From Nostoc sp. C052 (GTDB taxonomy: Bacteria > Cyanobacteriota > Cyanobacteriia > Cyanobacteriales > Nostocaceae): a stretch of 64,000 nucleotides of DNA. The DNA lies in assembly GCF_013393905.1 (NCBI RefSeq), contig NZ_CP040274.1, positions 62,001-126,000 of the forward strand. The letters are read 5' to 3'. The notes beneath the pieces were generated by a model that worked only from the letters and a program-made list of their open reading frames with translations, was not told the origin of the DNA and ran no database searches. The translations under genes and the position numbers were made by a program. Shown piece by piece: positions 36,249 to 45,067 of this stretch. Positions within the stretch are counted from its first letter, which is position 1, and every line of letters starts with the position of its first letter.

Positions 36249-36416
36249 TATTGTGAATATTGAGAAAATGGGGCAAACAGACAGTAATGTTAAAAAGTTA
36301 TCAATTATTTTTGCGTTAATGGGGGATAAAGAATTGCTACCAAAGCATTCTACTAAATGGTGAGGGACTTAGATCATGAGACTAGTGCTAGTGTACTACA
36401 AGATTTGTAGTTTAGA
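36249..36416 (+). repeat. Long direct repeat, left copy
   Basis: About 168 bp, roughly 85-90% identical by eye to 44853-45019. Both copies share long exact runs such as TTATCAATTATTTTTGCGTT and GAGACTAGTGCTAGTGTACT. Read in one frame it gives KKLSIIFALMGDKEL, so it may be a gene fragment. The two copies flank the efflux operon and the IS cluster. Confidence 0.75.
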
Positions 36417-36584
36417 ATTTTAACTGTGAACCGTCAATGGTCAACAATCCCAATGGAATCTACATAGTATGCTCAGAACCCAGAGAATTGATGAGCGTTG
36501 CGGCGTGGTGCTAGAGTTTGAGGATACTTACTGTCAAGAGTTTGGTCAATGAGTGAGAGTGATAGGATGTCGAACATGGCCGAA

Positions 36585-36628
36585 TTGTAGTAGAGTTGTC
36601 GTTTGGTAAGACAACAACTCTACTACAA
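36585..36628 (-). terminator. Hairpin downstream of the TetR gene
   Basis: A 15-bp perfect inverted repeat, TTGTAGTAGAGTTGT and ACAACTCTACTACAA, has a 14-nt loop and lies 55 nt after the TetR stop on the minus strand. No U-tract is present, so termination is only possible. Confidence 0.4.
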
Positions 36629-36682
36629 AGTGCCCTCTCTCTTCATACTCTTGTTTTGGCGAAGGTATTGTGACATAAGACA

Positions 36683-37315
36683 TCATTTGTTTGTGTGGGC
36701 AAGTAGGAAACTCATTAAACTATCTAAAATGCGATCGCGTGACAATGGCATCATTTCTTTGCCATAGAGCATTTCCTGCACCATCACATAGGATACCAGC
36801 GAACCAAAAAAGATTTGTGCTGTTGCTTCTGGGTCACTAATGCGTAATTCTGGATGAGAAGCTAAATACTGGCTTAGTAATAGCTGTCCACGTTGAATCA
36901 CTGTTTGAGTATATAATTTTGCTAATTCTGGAAAGCGTTGCGACTCGGTAATAATCAAGCGGAATAGTGCTAAGTATTCAGGATTCTCGGCAACTTTCGT
37001 CAGATAGGTTTCAGCAATTTCACGCAATAAAATCGTTGGCTCACCATGCAAATCTTCTGTACAAAAAATTCCCTGGAAACTAGCAAGTGTTACCCTTTCG
37101 ATCAACGCCTTAAATAATCCTTCTTTATCTTGAAAGTGACTGTATATTGTCTGCTTAGATACTCCAGCTTCCGTACTTACCCGATCCATGCTGGTTCCAG
37201 CATAGCCATCCCTCAAGAATACCTGCATGGCTCCTTGCAAAATTTGCTCCTGTTTTTGAGTCATGGCTCTTAAACGAGATAAAGTTTCAGGTTGGGAACC
37301 AGAGGTTTCAAGCAT
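36683..37315 (-). CDS. TetR/AcrR-family regulator (CecR-like)
   Basis: This 210-residue repressor has an N-terminal helix-turn-helix: QEQILQGAMQVFLRDGYAGT, MDRVSTEAGVSKQTIYSHF, DKEGLF. The C-terminal ligand domain resembles the group with a TetR_C (AcrR-like) end. It is divergent from a membrane-fusion/ABC operon with 109 nt between. This arrangement and the order of the operon genes match E. coli cecR-ybhGFSR. It probably represses the operon and itself through the inverted repeat at 37358-37382. Confidence 0.88.
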   Translation of the reverse strand: MLETSGSQPETLSRLRAMTQKQEQILQGAMQVFLRDGYAGTSMDRVSTEAGVSKQTIYSHFQDKEGLFKALIERVTLASFQGIFCTEDLHGEPTILLREIAETYLTKVAENPEYLALFRLIITESQRFPELAKLYTQTVIQRGQLLLSQYLASHPELRISDPEATAQIFFGSLVSYVMVQEMLYGKEMMPLSRDRILDSLMSFLLAHTNK

Positions 37316-37357
37316 ATTTGACGTAAATTTTTTTACATATTTCTTGTCTCTTGGAGA

Positions 37358-37382
37358 ATCATACCATACAGTCTAGTATGAT
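37358..37382. promoter_or_regulatory. Probable TetR operator
   Basis: ATCATAC and GTATGAT lie 11 nt apart, and CATAC and GTATG form an inner pair, giving an imperfect dyad of 25 bp. It sits midway between the divergent TetR and HlyD-type genes and overlaps a possible -10 (TATGAT) for the operon. Confidence 0.5.
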
Positions 37383-37424
37383 AGTTCCAGTAAATATTTA
37401 ATGATAAAAATATAGGGTAGTATC

Positions 37425-38804
37425 ATGTCTCAGACTGCCTCATCATCTCCAGAAGGGATTATCAATGTTCCAGTGCCACCATTTAAGCAGGAACGGAAGA
37501 AACTGATTTTTTTGTTCCTAGTGTTGCTGGTTATAGCAGGTGGTATCAGTTATTTTCTGTGGCATAGTCAACAACAAGGAGCAGCAAATGTACTGAAGGT
37601 GAGTGGAAGGATTGAGGGTTACGAAACTGAGATTGGGGTGAAGCGTTCGGGAAGAATTGTTTCAATTGCAGTTCGGGAAGGGGCAGCAGTAAAAAAGGGG
37701 CAAGAATTAATCAAGTTGGATGACAGTAACGACCAACTGCTACAAGAACAACTGCGGGGTGCTGAAGCTAGGGTTGCATCTGCTCAATCTGATGAACAGC
37801 AAGCAATTTCCGATGCTACTCAAGTGGAAAGTGGGATTGAACAAATTGATAGCCAAATCAGTGAAGCAAAACTTAATTTTCACCAATCCCAAGGAGATAC
37901 CCAAGGACGAGTTCAACAGGCACTATCTAACGTAGCAGCAGCCAAGGCACAATTATTACAAGCGCAGGCACAGACAAAGCAGGCACTAGCAGAAGTAAAA
38001 TTAGCGGAAATGAATCGCGATCGCTATGCCAAACTGGTCAAAGACGGGGCTATTAATCAACAACAATTTGACCAAGCACAAACTACCTTTGACACAGCAG
38101 TAGCCACCCTAGAAGCACGAAAAGCAGCCGTAAATGCTGGACAAGAACAATTACGCGCAGTTGTCGGGGCATTGACCCAAGCGAAAACTACAAGTTTCAA
38201 TCCTGGTATTCGCAATGCCCAAATAGAAGCATTAAACAGAAAAAAAGATCAGAGTTTTGCTCAACTCAAATCTGCCCAAGCAAAGATAAAATCTGCTCAT
38301 GCCAAAGTAAAAGATGCCTTAGCATCAAAACAGCAAATTCTGACCCAAATAGAAGACTCGAAAAAAGATTTAAATGTTGTTAGTCCTTTGGATGGGGTAG
38401 TAACTGCCCGTAGTGCAGAGATCGGGACTGTAGTTAGCAGTCAAACCAAAATTTTGACAGTTGTTGACCCCAAGACAGTGTATTTGCGAGGTTTTATTCC
38501 CGAAGGCGATATTGGGAAAGTGCGCTTAGGACAAACAACCAAAATCTTTCTTGATTCTGCACCGGAAAAACCCCTCATAGGCAAAGTTATTTCTGTTGAT
38601 CCTCAAGCCTCTTTTACCCCAGAAAATATCTACTTCCAAAAAGATCGGGTTAGGCAAGTAGTAGGGGTGCGGATTCAGTTAGAAAACCCTTCTGGCTGCT
38701 TTAACCCAGAAAACCCCTACTCTGGTTCAGATTTGCCCTGTGCCAAAATTGGAATGCCAGCAGATGCAGAGATTGCGTTGCAGGGTAAAGAGGTCGGCAA
38801 ATGA
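37425..38804 (+). CDS. HlyD/EmrA-type membrane fusion protein (YbhG-like)
   Basis: This 459-residue periplasmic adaptor has a cytoplasmic tail, one membrane helix (LIFLFLVLLVIAGGISYFLW), a lipoyl-like half domain (GRIEGYETEIGVKRSGRIVS, VREGAAVKKGQELIKLDD), a long coiled coil (residues ~110-320, rich in Gln/Ala/Lys) and the second half (VVSPLDGVVTARSAEIGTVV). It would link the ABC permeases to an outer-membrane channel. Its stop overlaps the ATPase start (ATGA). It is the first gene of the four-gene efflux operon. Confidence 0.9.
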   Translation: MSQTASSSPEGIINVPVPPFKQERKKLIFLFLVLLVIAGGISYFLWHSQQQGAANVLKVSGRIEGYETEIGVKRSGRIVSIAVREGAAVKKGQELIKLDDSNDQLLQEQLRGAEARVASAQSDEQQAISDATQVESGIEQIDSQISEAKLNFHQSQGDTQGRVQQALSNVAAAKAQLLQAQAQTKQALAEVKLAEMNRDRYAKLVKDGAINQQQFDQAQTTFDTAVATLEARKAAVNAGQEQLRAVVGALTQAKTTSFNPGIRNAQIEALNRKKDQSFAQLKSAQAKIKSAHAKVKDALASKQQILTQIEDSKKDLNVVSPLDGVVTARSAEIGTVVSSQTKILTVVDPKTVYLRGFIPEGDIGKVRLGQTTKIFLDSAPEKPLIGKVISVDPQASFTPENIYFQKDRVRQVVGVRIQLENPSGCFNPENPYSGSDLPCAKIGMPADAEIALQGKEVGK

Positions 38805-40753
38805 AATTATCAACTCCTAAACCACCACAATTATCTAGTCACTCAACCACTACTATTAAAGTTAGTAATTTACATAAATATTATGGACAACTAATCGCTG
38901 TCCGGGGAATTGATTTTACTGTCAATCAGGGTGAGATGTTTGGGTTAATTGGCCCTGATGGTGCAGGTAAAACTACTACCTTTCACATCTTAGGCGGGGT
39001 GATGGAAGCGATGGCGGGAGAAGTGCAAGTATTTGGTCAGCCGGCAAGAGATGCACGTTTAAGGACGGGATATCTCACACAACAGTTTTCCTTGTACTTG
39101 GATCTCAGTATTGATGAAAACTTGCGTTATGCGGCGGGATTGCGCCAAGTGAGTGATAATTTATTGCGGGAACGCCGCCAGAAATACTTAAAATTAATGA
39201 GTTTGGAACAGTTTGGCGATCGCTTGGCGGGTCAACTTTCTGGCGGGATGAAACAAAAACTGGCGCTGTGTTGTGCCTTGGTTTCTCAACCGGAAGTGCT
39301 GTTATTAGATGAACCTACCACAGGGGTCGATCCAGTTTCTCGACGGGAATTTTGGGATGTATTAGCAGAACTTTCTGCCGACGGGATGACAATTGTTGTC
39401 GCCACACCCTATCTAGATGAAGCTGAACGCTGCGATCGCGTTGCACTGATGTATAGTGGTCAAATTCACGAAATTGGTACACCCGCAGCATTACGCGCCA
39501 ATTTAGGCTTACATCGCTTAGAAGTTAGAACAGCAAATCTAGAGATAGCCGAGAAACTTCTCTTGGAGAATGTGCAGACAAATATAGTCGATGTGCAGAC
39601 ATTTGGCGATCGCTTGGATGTTCTCGTTCAAGATGTAACTCTCGGTGAAACCCAGGTAAATCAACTACTACAACAGCATCACCCCAGTATTGAACGTGGT
39701 GAACCCACCCTAGAAAACGTCTTTGTTACCCGTCTGCGACAACAAGGTTCAGCACCAGCATTTTTGTCCTTTCCTCGTTCTCGTGGGGGAAATAGGGAAC
39801 AATTCAAACCTCAAAATTCTTCTGAGCAAATCGCTATTTACGCCCACAATCTCAACCGTGTATTTGGTAACTTCCAAGCAGTTAAAAACGTTAATGTCGA
39901 AGTCCGCTATGGCGAAATATTTGGGCTTTTAGGTGCGAATGGAGCCGGAAAAACGACTACCATCAAAATGCTGTGTGGATTACTAGCAGCTAGTGGTGGT
40001 GACATTTCCCTTGGTGGCGAAACAGGAAATCTGCGTAGTCGTGACTTACGGCGACGTATCGGTTATATGAGCCAGAAATTCACTCTTTACGACGATCTAA
40101 CAATTCTGCAAAACTTAGAATTTTATAGCGGGATTTACAGCGTACCCCGCAAACTTAGGCGAGAAAAGATTGATTGGGTAATTGCTACCTGTGGCTTAGA
40201 GGGACAAGAACAGATGCTTACCGGACAATTACCGGGTGGTTGGAAGCAGCGAGTAGCTTTTGGCGCTTCTGTAATGCACGAACCAGATATTTTATTTCTA
40301 GATGAACCGACATCGGGGGTAGATCCTTTAGCCCGTCGTCAGTTTTGGAAGCTGATTAATGACTTTGCTCGCAATGGTACAGCTATTTTGGTGACAACGC
40401 ACTACTTGGAAGAAGCTGAACAGTGTAACCGCATGAGTTTTATGGTAGCCGGAGAAATTGCCGCCGAAGGTTCACCTAGTTCTATCAAAGCTTCTCAACC
40501 AGGACAACTTATAGAGATTATTGTGAACCAAAATCAAGCTGCCTCCAAGATACTTAAACAACATCTTGATTCGTGGCGTGTCTCGATTTTTGCCGATAGT
40601 TTACACGTTGTTCTTGATCACCCGGAAGCAGAAATTCCCGAAATAACTCAGCTTTTAAAATCCGCACACATGACTATTGAATCTCTGCGTCCCATTCCTT
40701 TCTCTTTGGAAGATGCTTTTATTGGTATCGTTGAACGTGCGGTAGGGGATTAG
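38801..40753 (+). CDS. ABC transporter, two fused ATPase domains (YbhF-like)
   Basis: 650 residues with two nucleotide-binding domains. First: Walker A GPDGAGKTTT, signature LSGGMKQKLAL, Walker B VLLLDEPTTGVDP. Second (from residue ~340): Walker A GANGAGKTTT, degenerate signature LPGGWKQRVAF, Walker B ILFLDEPTSGVDP. The ten-residue Pro/Ser linker ends near PAFLSFPRSRGG. Such double ATPases serve ABC-2 exporters such as YbhFSR. The change of LSGG to LPGG in the second half suggests unequal ATP sites. It overlaps the previous gene by 4 nt. Confidence 0.92.
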   Translation: MKLSTPKPPQLSSHSTTTIKVSNLHKYYGQLIAVRGIDFTVNQGEMFGLIGPDGAGKTTTFHILGGVMEAMAGEVQVFGQPARDARLRTGYLTQQFSLYLDLSIDENLRYAAGLRQVSDNLLRERRQKYLKLMSLEQFGDRLAGQLSGGMKQKLALCCALVSQPEVLLLDEPTTGVDPVSRREFWDVLAELSADGMTIVVATPYLDEAERCDRVALMYSGQIHEIGTPAALRANLGLHRLEVRTANLEIAEKLLLENVQTNIVDVQTFGDRLDVLVQDVTLGETQVNQLLQQHHPSIERGEPTLENVFVTRLRQQGSAPAFLSFPRSRGGNREQFKPQNSSEQIAIYAHNLNRVFGNFQAVKNVNVEVRYGEIFGLLGANGAGKTTTIKMLCGLLAASGGDISLGGETGNLRSRDLRRRIGYMSQKFTLYDDLTILQNLEFYSGIYSVPRKLRREKIDWVIATCGLEGQEQMLTGQLPGGWKQRVAFGASVMHEPDILFLDEPTSGVDPLARRQFWKLINDFARNGTAILVTTHYLEEAEQCNRMSFMVAGEIAAEGSPSSIKASQPGQLIEIIVNQNQAASKILKQHLDSWRVSIFADSLHVVLDHPEAEIPEITQLLKSAHMTIESLRPIPFSLEDAFIGIVERAVGD

Positions 40754-40777
40754 GAACATGAAAACTGAGAATAAATA

Positions 40778-41884
40778 ATGAAAAGAATTTTTTCCCAATG
40801 TGTGAAGGAGATAGCGCAATTTCGGCGCGATCGCTTAACTTTAGGTTTAGCATTTTTATTGCCATTTTTAACTCTATTGATTTTTGGGTTTGCGATTCGT
40901 TTAGAAAGTAAAGATATTCCCTTGATTGTGCAGGATTTTGACCGCACAAACCTGAGTAGCAGCTATATTGAGCGGTTGTATGCCACCAATCAATTTGTAC
41001 CTAAACAATGGTCAGGTGGTAATCCGGCACGGGATGCAATTGACAAGAGTATTGCTAAAGCCGCAGTAATTATTCCTCCCCAATTTAGCCGAGATATTCA
41101 AGCGGGTAGAAATGCAAAGGTGCAAGTATTAATCGATGCCACAGATGTTAATAACGCTCGTGTAATTAGAGGTAGCATTCAAAGAGTAACTAATTTTTTC
41201 ATGCAAGACCAAGGACTACTACCAGATAAAAGTATTATTACACCGCGAATCCGCTTGTGGTTTAACCCTGGTAGATTGGAGTCGCTGTACATTGTGCCAG
41301 GAACTTATGGTGTAGTATTGTGGATTTTCCCCTCATTGCTAACTGCGATCGCAATGGTGCGTGAAAAAGAAAAAGGTACAATTCTACAAGTTTATGCTTC
41401 TAGCATTAGTGCAACCGAACTTTTACTTGGAAAAGGACTAGCTTACCTACTAATTGCGATTACAGAAGCTTTAGTAGTTATGGGATTAGGGTCAATAATT
41501 TTTCAGATCGGCGTAATTAGTAACCCGATTACTTTATTAATAGGAACTCTACTATTTTTAATAGATAGTGTTTCCTTTGGTTTACTTATAGGTGTACGCA
41601 CTAATAATCAAAATTCCGCAGTGCAAATTGTTTCTCTTGTCGGTTTTATTACATCTTTATTGCTGTCTGGTTTTATTTATCCCCTCAGTAATATTCCTTT
41701 CCCCCTTTCATTAACGCCTAACATATTTCCTGCCCGTTATTACATTGATATCACCCGTGATGCTTTTGTGCGTGGTACAGGATGGACAGGCGTTTGGTTT
41801 GACTTACTCATGCTTGCAATTTTAGGATTTGTATTTTTCAACGTAGCGCGTCGGCTTTTAAGTCGAATGCAAATTAGTCAATAG
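40778..41884 (+). CDS. ABC-2-type permease (YbhS-like)
   Basis: This 368-residue membrane protein has one N-terminal helix (LAFLLPFLTLLIFGFAIRLE), a large periplasmic domain (residues ~45-170) and a C-terminal bundle of about five helices (GTYGVVLWIFPSLLTAIAMV ... FVFFNVARRL). The cytoplasmic VREKEKGTILQVYASSI segment is the ABC-2 hallmark. It forms the export channel with the next gene and is energised by the double ATPase. Confidence 0.9.
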   Translation: MKRIFSQCVKEIAQFRRDRLTLGLAFLLPFLTLLIFGFAIRLESKDIPLIVQDFDRTNLSSSYIERLYATNQFVPKQWSGGNPARDAIDKSIAKAAVIIPPQFSRDIQAGRNAKVQVLIDATDVNNARVIRGSIQRVTNFFMQDQGLLPDKSIITPRIRLWFNPGRLESLYIVPGTYGVVLWIFPSLLTAIAMVREKEKGTILQVYASSISATELLLGKGLAYLLIAITEALVVMGLGSIIFQIGVISNPITLLIGTLLFLIDSVSFGLLIGVRTNNQNSAVQIVSLVGFITSLLLSGFIYPLSNIPFPLSLTPNIFPARYYIDITRDAFVRGTGWTGVWFDLLMLAILGFVFFNVARRLLSRMQISQ

Positions 41885-41961
41885 TCATTGGTCATTGGTC
41901 ATTGGTCATTAGTCATTGGTCATTGGTCATTGGTCAATAGTCATTGGTCATTGGTCATTGG
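41885..41961 (+). repeat. Heptad tandem repeat (STRR type)
   Basis: Eleven consecutive 7-mers of TCATTGG, with variants TCATTAG and TCAATAG, start right after the stop codon of the first permease gene. Such short tandemly repeated sequences are typical of heterocystous cyanobacteria. Confidence 0.9.
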
Positions 41962-41987
41962 TAGTTAGTTATCAGCCTTAATCATAT

Positions 41988-43109
41988 ATGAAATATATTT
42001 TGCAATTATTTGATAGTCCATTGTGGTCATTAGTTCGTAAAGAAATTAATCAAATTCTGCGAAACAGGCAATTGATTGTTTTATTAATTGTGCCACCAAC
42101 AGTACAATTATTGCTTTACGGATTCGCGCTTAACCCGGATGTCCATAATTTACGACTGGGTGTAATTGACTATGCCAATATCTCCACCAGTCGGGAACTA
42201 GTTTCAGCAATGACATCCAATCACACTTTTAACTTAGAAAGTGTTCCAACAAGTGAAAAAGATTTAAGCCGCCAAGTAGAAGAAGGTAAATTAGATGTAG
42301 GACTAATAATTCCACCAGATTTTCCGCGCCAACTAGCAAAAAAATCAGCAGAAATTCAAGTATTCATCGATGGAGTGAATGCAAATACAGCCGGAATTGC
42401 TGCTAACTATGTTAATCAGATTATCCAACAATATAATTTCAGTTTGGTACAGGGTCAAGTCAGTCCGCCAGTATCAACCGAAGTCGTTTTTCTTTACAAT
42501 CCTGGACTTACTAGTAGCTGGTTTTTCGTACCAGGAGTTATGGGTTTAGTCCTGACATTAATCGGTACATTAGTATCAGCAGTAACCGTTGTGCGCGAGA
42601 AAGATACAGGAACTTTAGAGCAATTGTTAATGACTCCTTCTAGCAACTGGGAAATTTTATTAGCTAAAATTATCCCGTTGGCATTCCTGCTCATGGGAGA
42701 TGTACTACTAGCTTTAACCTTGGGAACAGTCGTATTTAGCCTACCCTTTCGTGGAAGTTTCCTGCTCTTTCTTGCTTTATCAAGTATGTATGTATTTGTG
42801 GGAATTAGTTTGGGCATTATGTTGGCAACTATTTGCGGTTCTCAACAACAAGTATTACTCACATCTTTTTTTATAAATTTACCAATGATTCAAACTTCTG
42901 GGGCAATATCTCCTATTGAATCCATGCCTCCTTTATTTCAATTCCTCTCTTTATTTAATCCACTTCGTCATTACATTACTATTGTTAGAGGTATTTTACT
43001 CAAAGGAGTTGGTTTAGATGTGCTGTGGTTAAATGTGTTAGCATTACTTGGTTTTGCTATTGTTCTATTAACTATTAGTGTTAACAAGTTTCGGAATCAG
43101 CTAAGTTAA
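41988..43109 (+). CDS. ABC-2-type permease (YbhR-like)
   Basis: 373 residues with the same layout as the preceding permease: an N-terminal helix (LIVLLIVPPTVQLLLYGFAL), a periplasmic domain and a five-helix C-terminal bundle with VVREKDTGTLEQLLMTPSSN. It is the second half of the transporter. The heptad repeat array between the two permease genes widens their spacing to about 100 nt without breaking the operon order. Confidence 0.9.
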   Translation: MKYILQLFDSPLWSLVRKEINQILRNRQLIVLLIVPPTVQLLLYGFALNPDVHNLRLGVIDYANISTSRELVSAMTSNHTFNLESVPTSEKDLSRQVEEGKLDVGLIIPPDFPRQLAKKSAEIQVFIDGVNANTAGIAANYVNQIIQQYNFSLVQGQVSPPVSTEVVFLYNPGLTSSWFFVPGVMGLVLTLIGTLVSAVTVVREKDTGTLEQLLMTPSSNWEILLAKIIPLAFLLMGDVLLALTLGTVVFSLPFRGSFLLFLALSSMYVFVGISLGIMLATICGSQQQVLLTSFFINLPMIQTSGAISPIESMPPLFQFLSLFNPLRHYITIVRGILLKGVGLDVLWLNVLALLGFAIVLLTISVNKFRNQLS

Positions 43110-43142
43110 CAATACAGCAGATTGCGCTTTAATCGAATACAC

Positions 43143-43170
43143 GTAGAGACGTAAAATTTTACGTCTCTAC
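43143..43170. terminator. Palindrome after the efflux operon
   Basis: GTAGAGACGTAAAATTTTAC continues as a perfect 28-bp palindrome 34 nt after the last permease stop. It may end the transcript. Similar GTAGAGACG palindromes are also dispersed repeats in Nostoc DNA. Confidence 0.45.
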
Positions 43171-43326
43171 AAGGTTTTGGGTTTTATATATGTACTCCAT
43201 TTACCTGAAAATATCACAAGTAATTTGCCGGACATGTGAAGAATTCTTACATACTAGAACTCTTGCAAAAGTCTTTTGTGATATAATCAAACGTTTGACT
43301 ATTTACGATTAGGACAATAATAAGCA

Positions 43327-43998
43327 GTGAAATTTTGGAGAGCCAAACAACTGACTTCAAAAAAATTTAAACGACTCACCGGAGTAAGTCGTCAAACCTT
43401 TCAGTTAATGGTTAGTTTAGTTAAAGCTGATGAGCAAAATAAAAAGAAACCAGGTCGTCCTCCTAAACTAATTATTGAAGACCAAGTTTTAATAGTTATC
43501 CAATATTGGCGAGAGTATCGCACTTATTATCATATTGGATTCGACTGGGGGCTTTCGGAATCCGCAGTCTGCCGGAGGGTTTATCAAATTGAAAATATTT
43601 TAATTAGGTCAAGAAAATTTAGTCTGCCTGGTAAAAAATAATTGTGTATTATGTCATCTGAAGAAGATTTGGTAGTGATGGATGTCACGGAAAGTCCAAT
43701 TGAAAGACCTCATATTGGACAAAAAAGATTTTTTAGCGGTAAGCAAGGAAAACATACTTTAAAAACGCAGGTAGTTATCTACCAAAAAACTAGTCAAATC
43801 ATCTGTTTAGCGCATGGTTTAGGGAAAATGCATGATTTTAGACTATTTAAAAATAGTGGGATAAAATTTGGAGAATTGGTCAAGGTAATAGCGGATAAAG
43901 GCTATCAAGGAATTAGTAAAATTCATCAATTCAGTGAAACACCAATTAACTTTTTTTTAGTTAGGGTTGCCTGCGGTGTTCTCGTTGCCATCGCCTGA
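43327..43998 (+). pseudogene. IS5-family transposase, in-frame stop and lost 3' end
   Basis: The first part (43327-43641) is an HTH_Tnp_4-like N terminus (FKRLTGVSRQTFQLMVSLVK, YHIGFDWGLSESAVCRRVYQ). A TAA at 43639-43641 interrupts the frame, and the same frame continues with VMDVTESPIERP (first Asp), SGKQGKHTLKTQVV and VIADKGYQGI (second Asp). The last ~60 residues with the catalytic Glu are missing. The gene is dead. Confidence 0.75.
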
Positions 43999-44061
43999 TA
44001 ATACTCGCTCGAAACAATTTAAGGCGTTGCATAATAGAGAGATGAATTGAGGTCATCTACT

Positions 44062-44421
44062 GTGCAATGTCCATACTGCGGCTCTACAGAAATCAGAAAG
44101 AATGGGAAACGTAAAGGTAAACAAAATCACATTTGTACTCATTGCAATCGCCAATTTATTGATGTATACGATCAGCCAAAAGGATATTCAGAAGAACTAA
44201 AACAAGAATGCTTAAAAATGTACCTTAACGGTATGGGTTTTCGTGGTATTGAACGAGTTAAAGGCGTACACCATACTACGATCATCTATTGGGTCAAACA
44301 ACTAGGAGAGAAGCTGCCAGATGTACCAAAAGAAGATATGATTCCAGAAGTTGCAGAACTGGATGAATTAGAGACATTCATCGGCTCAAAAAAAACAAAA
44401 TTTGGTTGTGGACAGCAGTAA
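44062..44421 (+). CDS. IS1-family InsA-like protein
   Basis: ~119 residues from the GTG at 44062 (GAGG upstream), with a TTG at 44047 as the longer alternative. It has a zinc-ribbon start (CPYCGSTEIRKNGKRKGK, HICTHCNRQF) and a helix-turn-helix (CLKMYLNGMGFRGIERVKGV). The end overlaps the next frame at an A-rich stretch (44388-44400), a normal site for the -1 frameshift that makes the InsAB transposase. Confidence 0.85.
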   Translation: MQCPYCGSTEIRKNGKRKGKQNHICTHCNRQFIDVYDQPKGYSEELKQECLKMYLNGMGFRGIERVKGVHHTTIIYWVKQLGEKLPDVPKEDMIPEVAELDELETFIGSKKTKFGCGQQ

Positions 44422-44747
44422 ATCACTTTACTCAAGGTATTTTAGCTTGGGTTTTAGGAGACCATAGTTCTGAAACTTTTAAGCCACTTTGGGAAATTGT
44501 TGAACAGTGGAAAAGCTATTTTTATGTGACCGATGGCTGGAAGGTTTACCCAAGTTTTATCCCCGATGGAGACCAAATTGTGAGTAAAACATATATGACA
44601 CGGATGGAAAATGAAAATACTCGGTTACGTCATTATCTTGCACGCCTTCACCGCAAAACTTTATGCTATTCCAAATCAGAACAAATGCTGAGATACTCGA
44701 TTAAATTATTACTTCATTATTTGAAGTATAAAATTGTACCAACATAA
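44406..44747 (+). CDS. IS1-family InsB-like transposase part
   Basis: The frame is -1 relative to InsA, so it is probably read by frameshifting at the A-run near 44388. It contains WVLGDHSSETFKPLW, FYVTDGWKVYPSFIP with a catalytic Asp, and VSKTYMTRMENENTRLRHYL with the final acidic residue. The IS1-family DDE domain looks complete across the join. Confidence 0.85.
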   Translation: MWTAVNHFTQGILAWVLGDHSSETFKPLWEIVEQWKSYFYVTDGWKVYPSFIPDGDQIVSKTYMTRMENENTRLRHYLARLHRKTLCYSKSEQMLRYSIKLLLHYLKYKIVPT

Positions 44748-44776
44748 ATTAATTCATCCCTTCATTCAGCAATGCC

Positions 44777-45067
44777 CAATTTAAAACTTTTACCAAAAAC
44801 TGAAATTAGAATAACCTCTAATCATACCACAAAATATTTATGCAAGAGTTCTATATTGTGGATATTGAGGAGATGGGTCAAGCAGACAGTACTGTTAAAA
44901 AATTATCAATTATTTTTGCGTTAATGGGGGATAAAGAATTGCCACTAAAGGGTTCTACTAGATGGTGGGGACTTAGATCACGAGACTAGTGCTAGTGTAC
45001 TATAAGATTTGTAGTTTAGGATTTAATTTGCTCGTGGCATAGTGCGTGAAAAACGAGACTGCTTGTA
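44777..45067. other. IS5 tail, right copy of long direct repeat and dinB leader
   Basis: It contains the end of the IS5-type element (to 44851), the direct repeat at 44853-45019 and ~48 nt before dinB. No gene. Confidence 0.6.
44853..45019 (+). repeat. Long direct repeat, right copy
   Basis: Partner of 36249-36416 in the same orientation. It starts immediately after the IS5-type element and ends ~50 nt before dinB. Confidence 0.75.

Larger units (their letters stand above)
36156..36682. other. Intergenic region with a direct repeat and a hairpin
   Basis: 527 nt. It contains the left copy of a ~168-bp direct repeat (36249-36416; the other copy is at 44853-45019) and a 15-bp inverted repeat at 36585-36628. 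No complete gene. Confidence 0.55.
44023..44776 (+). mobile_element. IS1-family element with 8-bp target duplication
   Basis: 754 bp, bounded by GGCGTTGCATAATAGAGAGA and the imperfect complement of its other end (CTTCATTCAGCAATGCC). CAATTTAA is present directly outside both ends (44015-44022 and 44777-44784), a perfect 8-bp target duplication. Both transposase frames are intact, so it may be active. Confidence 0.9.
43257..44851 (+). mobile_element. IS5-type element interrupted by IS1
   Basis: The terminal repeats GAACTCTTGCAAAAGTCTTT (43257 on) and the complement of GCAAGAGTTC (ending 44851) match well over ~25 bp, with TA on both outer sides. Inside are a broken IS5-type transposase gene and a complete IS1-type element (44023-44776). 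Confidence 0.75.

Noticed and set aside
41885..41961. Possible CRISPR-like array
   Set aside because: The unit is a 7-bp heptad without spacers; this is an STRR-type tandem repeat.
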